A DNA stretch of 64,000 nt from Ailurus styani (lineage: Eukaryota > Chordata > Mammalia > Carnivora > Ailuridae). The DNA is taken from the NCBI GenBank assembly GCA_002007465.1, contig LNAC01000163.1, positions 2,872,951 to 2,936,950 of the forward strand. The letters run 5' to 3'. Made by a program: the position numbers and the translations under genes. The notes beneath the pieces are model-generated. The model had not been told where the DNA came from, did no database searches, and was given only the letters and a program-made list of their open reading frames with translations. Position 1 is the stretch's first letter; each line of letters opens with the position of its first letter. Of the stretch, positions 61,401 through 64,000 are shown one piece after another.

Positions 61401-64000
61401 TAAGGGTAGGAAACTTATGTTTCCTGAATGAAGCTCTGGACATGCAGTAATTTCTGAAACTCTCTTTCTTGCCATCATCCTCAAGGCTATATGCCAATTT
61501 GAGTGCTGGTGGCATTTTACTTTAGGTATACGTCTTCCCAATAACCGGAAACCTTCCCCACATTTGTGTGTGTCTGCACAGTTTAAGGACAGGGAGAGAT
61601 CGTTATGGTTCAATCACTGAATTCCCATCATTAACTGCACCTCATGTCACATTTTTAAAGAATTCAATTTAATGGTAGAAAGCCACTGGGTAAAACCTGC
61701 TCCTGTTCCTTTAATTAACAGATCTGTGGGGTGGTTCTCTCCCATCCTACCCCCACCCTTTCAAGTATAGATTTGTTTTCAAGGCATTGCTGCAGAAAAG
61801 GGACGCTGTTGGGGAACACTTAATTGACATTTCTAGACTAGAAATGTATTACCACTCCTGTATTTTGGTTAACTCTCAATTATTCAGAGGTGATTATATT
61901 TGTGGGTTAATCGTACTTCTCTTAATTGTATTTCTTTCTTTTACCCTTTTTGGCTGCCTGTTTCATTGCCCTTCAGCATTTCCACTGAAATACTGTGAAA
62001 ATGAAATCTGCTACAGGAATGTGGTTAACTTGGAAAGAACCCTGGTAAAGCGTGAGCAGTTCAGACTGAAAAAAAAAAAAAGGCTAAACTGAGGGTTCTA
62101 CATTTAAAACATTATACTTCTGCATACCTCCTATAAGGCACTAGACATACTGAAAAGTCTTTCCACAAGCATCTTCTCCTTTGTCTGCAGAATTTAATTC
62201 ATCGCATGATGCCCAACCCCAGATCAAAAATAACTGTTGCTCGGTGGTAGGTATACCAATGCATACACATGGCATTTTAATAAATACTTGGTAGTTTTCA
62301 TTTAATGATGAACTACTGTTTTATGGCCCTTTAAAGATCATGACTACCTTATCTAATTTAATACTCATAGCCCTTCTCTGAATTTTATTCACCTGATTGG
62401 AAAATGAAAGCCTAGAAAGATATACCAAGTTCGACATCACAGACTGGTAGGTGACAGATCAAGGACTCCTATTTTAGTGTTCTGACTCCAGTTTTAGTGC
62501 ACTCCTACTCCCAGATATATCCTATTGGCCTCCCAAATACCAGTTACCCAATCAGCATCTAGCTTCCCTTTTCCCTCCACCCTGCCTAGCACTGGAGTCT
62601 AGGGAGTGGTTTTTGTGGGAGAACATTTGTGGGTTTGCGAATGCCTGATATAATGGCCAAGGGAGTGGGGAGGTCGCACAGAATTCAGTGTCTGAAGAAG
62701 TCTGGGAGTCAACAGCAAAAGTAGAGTGGCAAGAGAACAAGACCTCTTCCCGCTCAACAGTAGCAAGAGCACTGACCTCAAGCGTTGAAGAAAACCAGCG
62801 GGAACTGCCAAACGTGCCACTAAATCACCATGTATGGAGTGCACAAGGCTTCTCTTTCGAGGCTTCAGCTTACTCAGGGGGTATGATAGGGCAGAAGCCA
62901 AAGACCCTCCCACTGTAAAATTCTCCTTTGGGTCTATGAGATAATGAACAGTGTCTACACCTGGCACTGTGTGTGGCACAGAGGTGGAGTGGACTGGTGA
63001 GACCCCCGCTTCTATCTCCTACAGAGGGAGCTGCCCCAACCTGCAACCAGCCAGTTGCTCCTGTCTATTCTGCTGTTGCAGACCTGCGAAGAGGGAGTAT
63101 ACTTTGGAAACAAGCACACATGAGTTGGCATCCTGCCTCCTTCTCAGTCTGAGTGTGTGTCTTGGGGTAACCTGAATAACCTCTCTGAGCCTCCACTTCC
63201 TCATCTGTGAAGCAAGGATAATTAATACCTACCTTCAAGATATTGTTAATAAAAATAGCTAGTGGGTGGTCAGAATTCAATCTCAGGTCTGTCTGCTTCT
63301 AGAGTCCCAGCTCTTATATGAGGATTAAATGAGATACAAATGTCCAGGGCCTGGCACAGACCCCATCCCCTCCGATACCCTGCACGGACAGAGGAGGAAT
63401 ACAATGAGGCTTTTGCTTTTTTTTTTTTAAGGCCAGGGATCCTTTTGAGAATCTGCTGAAGGCTCTCTCCAGAAAAATCCTCATAAAGTAAAGCCAAGTC
63501 GGGAGGTTCACTGCCCCCTGGAGTCCATCCAGGTCTGCCTCGGTTCATGGACCTCACGTTAAAAACCCCCGCGAAGATGCTAGGAAGGGCTACAGGAACG
63601 TACAGGATAATAATGCCACTTCTGGTACGGGAGGACCCTCTCGGACGCTCGCTCGAGCTGGAGGCAGAGGAGGCTGGCTGCAGAGGGGAGGGGGCGCCAG
63701 GAGGAGGCGTGCGCTCACCTTGAAGAAGCCCTTGCAGCCCTCGCAGGTGCGCACCCCGTAGTGCTGGCAGGCGGCGTTGTCCCCGCACACGGCGCACGTG
63801 CCCTCGCCCGACGACGAGCTCCTGTTGGGCGGCGACGGCAGGCTGGGGCTCTCGGCCAGCAGGCTGGACGCGGTCGGGGAGGCGGAGAGGCCGAGCGGCG
63901 GGAAGGCCAGCGCGGCAGCCCTCTTGGCCAGCGGCAGCCCGTACGGGTGGCCCTCGAGCGCGGCGGCCTGGCTGCTGGCGGCGGCGGCGGCGGCGGCGGC
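34720..64000 (-). CDS. NR4A3: NR4A3 (NOR-1) orphan nuclear receptor, 5'-partial, six coding exon segments
   Basis: The coding segments, in transcript order, are 64000-63719, 60020-59891, 59215-59043, 49437-49238, 47193-47015 and 34967-34720. They total 1212 nt, giving 403 residues plus a TGA stop. All five introns have GT donors and AG acceptors (donors GTGAGC, GTATGG, GTAAGT, GTAATT, GTAAGC), and the reading frame is continuous. The product is a nuclear transcription factor of the NR4A immediate-early family. Members bind the NBRE (AAAGGTCA) as monomers and have a ligand-binding domain with no usable cavity. NR4A3 is chosen over NR4A1/NR4A2 by the polyalanine tract, the proline-rich linker after the DNA-binding domain ([20 protein letters not shown]) and the LBD sequence. 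The known protein is about 626 residues, so about 220 N-terminal residues, including most of AF-1, lie outside the window. No frameshift or premature stop is present. Confidence 0.97.
35040..35153 (-). mobile_element. Short tRNA-Lys-only SINE, target of a second SINE
   Basis: Inverted short form: AAAAAGTGGGCTCCATGCCA, CATGGGGCTTGAACTCATGA, with the head ending GCCAACCAGGCACCCCC. The next SINE landed at this head. Confidence 0.88.
35154..35395 (-). mobile_element. CAN/SINEC SINE inserted at the head of another SINE
   Basis: Inverted long form: TTTCTTTC, poly(T), AAGATATTATTTATTTATTG, a GA-rich body, and the head GAGCCAGCCAGGTGCCCC. AGGCACCCCCATCTT precedes it (35143) and follows it (35380), a target-site duplication made of the older SINE's own head. 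Confidence 0.92.
35485..35710 (+). mobile_element. MIR SINE
   Basis: GGTTTGAATCCCAGTCCTGC, CACTTCCTCGCTATG, TAAAATGAAGATAATAATCG and GGGACACAGTCACACTGAA give a nearly full-length MIR. Confidence 0.75.
36490..36630 (-). mobile_element. LINE-1 3' end fragment (antisense)
   Basis: GTTTCAGGTGTACAAAAGTG, then TACTCAGTGCTCATCAAGG is the antisense L1 3' end. Confidence 0.7.
36975..37110 (+). mobile_element. MIR SINE fragment
   Basis: GAGCTGGGTTCCAGGTCTGG, TTACTTACTAGCCATGTGAC and GAAAATGGGG follow the MIR 5' and core. Confidence 0.7.
37165..37430 (-). mobile_element. CAN/SINEC SINE
   Basis: Inverted long form: TTTTAAGATTTTTAAATTTT tail region, a GA/G-rich body with GTGTATGTGCATATGCATG, and the head GCCACCCAGGTGCCCC. 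Confidence 0.88.
37431..37528 (-). mobile_element. Short tRNA-Lys-only SINE, tandem with the preceding SINE
   Basis: AAGATTTTAAATAATCTATA, GTAGGGCTCAAACTCACAAT, head GAGCCAGCCAGGTGCCCC. The long SINE abuts its A-rich tail, showing insertion into a SINE tail. Confidence 0.88.
38030..38470 (+). mobile_element. LINE-1 (L1M-type) 3' end
   Basis: ACCAAGTAATGCCACTCTTG, TGTATGCACGAAGACATTTG, GGTATATGCACATAATGGAA and AATACATAATATCACATTAA match the terminal part of an old L1 class. Confidence 0.65.
39590..39790 (-). mobile_element. MIR SINE (antisense, decayed)
   Basis: TAGCACTTTATATTATACTC, ATGATCTTTATTTAATAGAT and AAGGCTCAGACTCAGAGAGT follow the antisense MIR. Confidence 0.6.
39875..39990 (-). mobile_element. 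L2 3'-end fragment (antisense)
   Basis: TTTCAACAAATATGTACTGT, GTGCCTATTCTGTGCCTAGC and GTGAACAAAACAGACAGACA are the reverse of the L2 tail. Confidence 0.75.
40041..40146. repeat. Purine-rich (G/A) tract of about 105 bp
   Basis: The plus strand is nearly all G and A (GAGGAAGGGAGG...GGGAGAGATGGAGGG), with few pyrimidine interruptions. Mirror-symmetric stretches could form triplex (H-DNA). It is not part of the SINE 125 bp away. Confidence 0.85.
40271..40497 (-). mobile_element. CAN/SINEC SINE with extra 5' flank inside its target-site duplication
   Basis: Inverted SINE: TTTTTTTTAAGATTTTATTT, a (GA)n body, head GAGCCACCCAGGCCCCC ending near 40479. The target-site duplication TGCTCCAGTTTA is at 40259-40270 and 40498-40509, leaving 18 non-SINE bases (40480-40497) between the SINE head and the duplication. 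Confidence 0.88.
40585..40730 (+). mobile_element. L2 3'-end fragment
   Basis: ATGCAAGCTCCATGGGGGCA, ATTATATCCGCAGCACGAAG and CTATCTGTTCAATGAATATG give the L2 tail. Confidence 0.75.
40852..41030 (+). mobile_element. MIR SINE
   Basis: TTTGGAGCCAGATTTCCCAG, CCCGGCTCTGCCACTTATGA and a degenerate 3' half ending GGCAGTGCCAGC. Confidence 0.65.
41515..41640. mobile_element. MER5A fragment
   Basis: CACATCAACATCACCTGGCA, GCTTGCTAGAAAAGCAGAAT and GCAGTTTAACAAGATGC follow MER5A. Confidence 0.7.
42225..42335 (+). mobile_element. L2 3'-end fragment
   Basis: CTGTCTCCCCAAGGAGACCA, CTTTGAGGATGAAGGATTGT and GCCTGGCACATAGCAGATG then CAAATATTACTGAATTAA. Confidence 0.75.
42425..42570 (-). mobile_element. L2 3'-end fragment (antisense)
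   Basis: TTCATTTAACCAATATTTGG, CATGTGCCAGACACTTTTAA, GATGAATAAGACTCTCCTTG and CCCACAGTCTAGTTAGAGA. Confidence 0.75.
42690..42900 (-). mobile_element. MIR SINE (antisense), left part of the duplicated segment
   Basis: CACATTAGCTCACTTAATCT, AAATGAGAAAACTGAGATTC, CTAGGACTGCACAGCTAGGA and GAGGATTTGAACTCAGATCT. From 42804 rightward the same sequence recurs at 44688. Confidence 0.7.
42804..42991 (+). repeat. Dispersed near-identical duplication, copy 1 (source)
   Basis: The 188 bp from GATTCAGAGAGTATAAGGG to CAGTGGGTTAAG recur at 44688-44874 with only about three differences: an A/C change, one T fewer in the T-run, and a G/A change in the SINE head. The unit covers half a MIR, the target site of a young SINE, and the first ~28 bases of that SINE. 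Only here does the full SINE follow. Confidence 0.93.
42948..43163 (+). mobile_element. Young mustelid-type SINE with target-site duplication
   Basis: The body at 42964-43147 begins GGGCGCCTGGGTGGCTCAG and runs through CCTCTCTGCCTACTTGTAAT to AATAAATAAATAAAATC. The target-site duplication AAAAAATGATATTGC lies on both sides. Confidence 0.95.
43850..44215 (+). mobile_element. L2 LINE fragment
   Basis: GAACGTCCTTCCTCTGCATC, TACCTCCTTGGGAAGCCATT and GGTCTGGGATATAATGGCCC then AATATTTAGTGAATGAATG. The 117- and 67-codon frames are L2 remnants. Confidence 0.75.
44688..44874 (+). repeat. Dispersed near-identical duplication, copy 2 (derived)
   Basis: This matches 42804-42991 at about 98%. It ends abruptly after the first ~28 bases of a SINE head (GTGGGTTAAG) and continues into unrelated sequence (AAGCCCAGCTGATCGCAG). 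Since copy 2 includes a truncated SINE head plus its left target site, it must have been copied after the SINE inserted at copy 1. Confidence 0.93.
45268..45480 (-). mobile_element. CAN/SINEC SINE
   Basis: Inverted poly(T), AAAGATTTTATTTATTTATT, a GA-rich body, AAGCAGGCTCCCTGCCGAGC, head GAGCCACCCAGGTGTCCC. CGGCTTCATTTTTT at 45237 and 45483 is the target-site duplication. Confidence 0.93.
45730..45920 (-). mobile_element. MIR SINE (antisense)
   Basis: ACCCCCATTTTACAGACTGC, GAGTGGCACACACCTATTAA and ATTCCATAGTCCATGCTGC. Confidence 0.65.
46290..46403 (+). mobile_element. L2 LINE fragment
   Basis: CCACGGGTCCCCACTGCTCC, CCGAATGAACTCGGACCTCC and AGACCCTTTGTACCTCGCCC follow L2. Related text appears to resume after 46620 (GTGCCC...CATGCCTCCGTG). 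Confidence 0.6.
46400..46464. repeat. Poly(T) run containing an N, flanked by CTCATTT repeats
   Basis: The run has 41 T (46404-46444), then N at 46445, A, and ten more T. CTCATTT stands at 46400-46406 and 46458-46464. This looks like the tail of a minus-oriented retroposon whose body is absent from the assembly, with the N marking an unresolved join. A simple long homopolymer is the alternative. Confidence 0.7.
47015..47193 (-). CDS. NR4A3: NR4A3 coding exon, middle of the ligand-binding-type domain
   Basis: This exon is 179 nt. The acceptor GTCTTATAG precedes GTCGAACACT, completing the split Arg codon AG|G. It encodes [40 protein letters not shown] and [19 protein letters not shown], then one base of a Glu codon before donor GTAAGC. 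It corresponds to roughly helices 5 to 9. Entry is after two bases of a codon and exit after one. Skipping this exon alone would shift the frame. Confidence 0.96.
47880..48020 (+). mobile_element. MIR SINE fragment
   Basis: CTTTTCCTTATCTATAAACT, CTCCTGAGATTGTTGTGGGA and CAGGGTCTGGTACAGAAGAG. Confidence 0.6.
48165..48260 (-). mobile_element. L2 3'-end fragment (antisense)
   Basis: TTATTCATTCACTCACTTAG, GCACCAGGTACATGCCATTC and CTGGAGCCAGGCACTAGAG. Confidence 0.55.
48480..48650. mobile_element. MER5-like hAT relic
   Basis: GGCATCAGAATCACTGGAGC, AAAATGCAGATTTCTGGAC and GGAGTCTGCCCTTTAAACAA resemble the MER5/Charlie family. Confidence 0.5.
48905..49085 (-). mobile_element. MIR-related ancient SINE (antisense)
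   Basis: AGAATCATAGAATGTTGGAG, CTAACCTCCTCATTTCACAA, AGACTAGAACCCGGGAATC and CCAGTGCTCTTACCC. Confidence 0.6.
49238..49437 (-). CDS. NR4A3: NR4A3 coding exon, N-terminal part of the ligand-binding-type domain
   Basis: This exon is 200 nt. The acceptor GCCTCCTAG precedes TACTGTCCG. The translation begins [20 protein letters not shown], continues through [20 protein letters not shown] and [20 protein letters not shown], and ends VLRLSI plus two bases of the following Arg codon. This covers helices 1 to 5 of the nuclear receptor fold. It includes the signature region F..L...DQ..L ([12 protein letters not shown]) shared by the superfamily. The donor is GTAATT, a moderately weak site. Near the N-terminus the residues AE stand where I recall TD in human NR4A3; this is from memory and is a conservative change. 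Confidence 0.96.
49680..49835. mobile_element. MER5-like hAT relic
   Basis: TTGGTTTTCAACCCCGATGT at one end and GGCTTCCCAGGCGATTCCAA near the other suggest a degraded MER5-type copy. Confidence 0.45.
49930..50115. mobile_element. MER5A, nearly full length
   Basis: CCATGGTTCTCAAAGTTTAG, CCTGGACCAGCAGCATCAGC, GGGCCCCGACTCAGACCTAC and TGCACACTGGAGTCCGGGAA show the whole element. Confidence 0.85.
50670..50815 (-). mobile_element. MIR SINE (antisense)
   Basis: TTTTAATCCCTATTTTACAG, GAGGCTCAGAGGAACTCAGG and GTACACAACTAACAGTGG. Confidence 0.75.
51240..51430 (+). mobile_element. MIR SINE
   Basis: AATTACTTGACTTGTCTGAG, CCTCTGTAAAATGGGGATAA, TTGTGAGGATTACATGTGAT and the 3' end ACAAATGATGGCAACTATG. 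Confidence 0.8.
53810..53872 (+). mobile_element. L2 tail fragment
   Basis: GAACAGTGCCTGACACCCAG then TAGCCATTCCATAAATATC is the L2 terminal sequence. Confidence 0.65.
53982..54163. mobile_element. MER5A-type relic
   Basis: GCTGGTTCTCAAACCTTAGG, TTAAAATGCAGATTCCTGTC, TTCTGATTCAGTAGGTCTGG and CACACTCTGGGAAATGCTG. Confidence 0.7.
55205..55375 (+). mobile_element. MIR SINE
   Basis: GATTCAGATCTAGCCCTAGC, TCTGCCTCTGACCTTAGGCA and GATTAGATGCTCTCAAAGTC. Confidence 0.65.
55478..55535 (+). mobile_element. L2 or MIR tail fragment
   Basis: GATGGTGCCTAGCTCAAAGT then AGGCACTCAATAAATTCATT. Confidence 0.6.
55616..55638. repeat. (CA)n microsatellite
   Basis: A run of about 11 CA units followed by imperfect TACACATATAT. 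Confidence 0.92.
57150..57355 (+). mobile_element. MIR SINE
   Basis: GACTTTGGGGTCTGACACCC, ATGTGACTTTGGGCACGTCA, CTCCTCATCTGTGAAATAGG and GATAGCGCTTGCC. Confidence 0.78.
57390..57620 (-). mobile_element. MIR SINE (antisense)
   Basis: GGGCACTGTGCTAAAGTTTT, CATTCCATAACACAGATGAG, GAAACTGAGGCATTACAAAG, CAAGGTCACCC and CCCTTAACCACTGC. Confidence 0.8.
57865..57885. repeat. (AC)n microsatellite
   Basis: About nine to ten AC units. Confidence 0.92.
59043..59215 (-). CDS. NR4A3: NR4A3 coding exon, C-terminal extension of the DBD and hinge
   Basis: This exon is 173 nt. The acceptor GGCATCAG precedes TTGTCCGT, and the split codon G|TT restores Val. The exon encodes [20 protein letters not shown], then a proline/serine-rich linker, then [23 protein letters not shown]. 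The RRGRLP A-box lies in the C-terminal extension that contacts the AAA part of the NBRE in NR4A proteins. The exon ends on a full AGA codon before a strong GTAAGT donor. The linker with [10 protein letters not shown] is characteristic of NR4A3 rather than its paralogues. An intron of only 675 bp, containing one mustelid-type SINE, separates it from the zinc finger 2 exon. Confidence 0.97.
59216..59890 (-). other. NR4A3 intron (675 bp) with one SINE
   Basis: This is the shortest intron of the gene. About a third is a single minus-oriented SINE at 59495-59702. The remainder is unique sequence, including the acceptor tract of the downstream exon next to 59216. Confidence 0.85.
59490..59702 (-). 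mobile_element. Young mustelid-type SINE in the 675 bp intron
   Basis: Inverted TTTTAAAGATTTTACTTATT tail, GATCACAAGTAGGCAGAGAG, a GA-rich body, head GAGCCACCCAGGCGCCC. CTATTGATTTT stands on both sides (59486 and 59702) as the target-site duplication. Confidence 0.94.
59891..60020 (-). CDS. NR4A3: NR4A3 coding exon, zinc finger 2
   Basis: This exon is 130 nt. The acceptor ...TTTTCTCAG is followed by AGA ACG GTT CAG (RTVQ). The segment reads [20 protein letters not shown], then [20 protein letters not shown], then VKE, and stops one base into the next codon before donor GTATGG. It carries the four cysteines of the second zinc finger and the basic stretch KRRRNR, which supports DNA contact and nuclear import. 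Entry is phase 0 and exit is phase 1. The match to the NR4A family is essentially complete over this exon, which is why the splice sites can be set to the base. Confidence 0.97.
60615..60634. repeat. Perfect 20 bp palindrome
   Basis: TTAAGAGAATATTCTCTTAA is self-complementary. Its centre GAATATTC matches two inverted heat-shock-element half sites (GAA, two bases, TTC). It lies in the intron between the zinc-finger exons. Confidence 0.9.
62330..62500 (-). mobile_element. MIR-like relic (antisense)
   Basis: ACTCATAGCCCTTCTCTGAA, GGAAAATGAAAGCCTAGAAA and CATCACAGACTGGTAGGTGA. Confidence 0.5.
63115..63345 (+). mobile_element. MIR SINE, split
   Basis: GTAACCTGAATAACCTCTCT, GAGCCTCCACTTCCTCATCT and AATTAATACCTACCTTCAAG, then after a gap GGATTAAATGAGATACAAAT. 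Confidence 0.7.
63719..64000 (-). CDS. NR4A3: NR4A3 coding exon, end of N-terminal domain plus zinc finger 1 (5'-truncated by window)
   Basis: This segment encodes 94 residues. It opens with at least nine alanines encoded by pure GCC codons, then [20 protein letters not shown], a Ser/Pro-rich stretch and the acidic-serine linker SSSSGEGT. Zinc finger 1 follows: CAVC, then C, then CEGC, with the P-box CEGCKGFFK that contacts the NBRE. The exon ends on a complete AAG (Lys) codon before donor GTGAGC, so the intron is in phase 0, directly after GFFK. This is the conserved position where NR4A genes split the two fingers. The segment is extremely GC- and CpG-rich compared with the AT-rich introns, consistent with a 5' CpG island. 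The true exon begins beyond position 64000 and should contain the start codon. Confidence 0.97.
63974..64000 (-). repeat. (GCC)n polyalanine-coding trinucleotide repeat
   Basis: At least nine uninterrupted GCC codons run into the window edge, encoding alanine in the N-terminal domain of NR4A3. A pure codon tract is more prone to length change than a mixed one. Its full length cannot be read here. Confidence 0.9.

Larger units (their letters stand above)
60021..63718 (-). other. NR4A3 intron between the two zinc-finger exons
   Basis: This 3.7 kb phase 0 intron contains no young SINE. It holds an ancient MIR (+) at about 63115-63340, a MIR-like relic (-) at about 62330-62500, a perfect 20 bp palindrome at 60615-60634, and otherwise single-copy AT-rich sequence. 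The stretches 60,020-60,550 and 61,200-62,100 show no recognisable repeat and could include conserved regulatory DNA. No ORF with family similarity is present. Confidence 0.7.
63640..64000. promoter_or_regulatory. CpG-rich island edge over the NR4A3 main coding exon
   Basis: CpG dinucleotides and GC content rise sharply from about 63640 to the window end, whereas the flanking intron is AT-rich with almost no CpG. This is consistent with the 3' edge of a CpG island covering the 5' part of NR4A3. No transcription start is visible within the window. Confidence 0.6.

Noticed and set aside
63590..63790. Open frame starting within zinc finger 1 and reading through the donor
   Set aside because: It is the NR4A3 exon read into the intron past a clear GTGAGC donor; the sequence after GFFK is intronic.
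1..64000. CRISPR array, operon, prophage or other bacterial-type system
   Set aside because: Introns, SINEs and LINEs throughout show nuclear mammalian DNA; no regularly spaced repeats were seen.

Overview
This window is mammalian nuclear DNA. It has widely spaced exons with GT-AG introns, and it is full of carnivore SINEs: tRNA-Lys-derived CAN/SINEC elements with GA-rich, TTTATT-tailed bodies. Several young copies carry the body motif GATCACAAGTAGGCAGAGAG, which I associate with Mustelidae (ferret, mink, otter or badger type). So Carnivora is firm and a mustelid is likely but inferred. Nothing prokaryotic, no CRISPR array and no operon is present.

There is one real protein-coding gene, NR4A3 (NOR-1), an orphan nuclear receptor of the NR4A family, on the minus strand. 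Six coding exon segments are visible: 63719-64000 (cut by the window edge), 59891-60020, 59043-59215, 49238-49437, 47015-47193 and 34720-34967. They join in frame into the C-terminal 403 residues: the end of the N-terminal domain with a polyalanine tract, the complete two-finger DNA-binding domain, the C-terminal extension, and the whole ligand-binding-type domain ending in DTLPF. The first roughly 220 residues, the 5' UTR exons and the promoter lie beyond position 64000. A 3' UTR of about 3 kb probably runs from 34719 down to around 31.7 kb.

Positions 1 to about 31.6 kb are the region downstream of NR4A3, with no supportable gene. It holds a twin-primed LINE-1 with its target-site duplication, a 3 kb fossil LINE-1 (ORF1 to start of ORF2) broken by SINEs and another insertion, a decayed ERV-L-like element with paired LTR-like repeats at 17-19 kb, L2/MIR/MER5A relics, and a repeat-free block rich in homeodomain-type TAAT motifs at 24.74-25.35 kb that is the best enhancer candidate here. 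The introns (34968-47014, 47194-49237, 49438-59042, 59216-59890, 60021-63718) carry more SINEs, MIR, L2 and MER5A copies, a near-identical 187 bp dispersed duplication (42.8 and 44.7 kb), and a poly(T) run containing an N at 46445 that may hide a lost SINE body.

Repeat names rest on recognising family consensus by eye, not on a database search; boundaries are approximate unless a target-site duplication fixes them. I did not find an undescribed biological system; the findings concern genome structure and candidate regulatory DNA.
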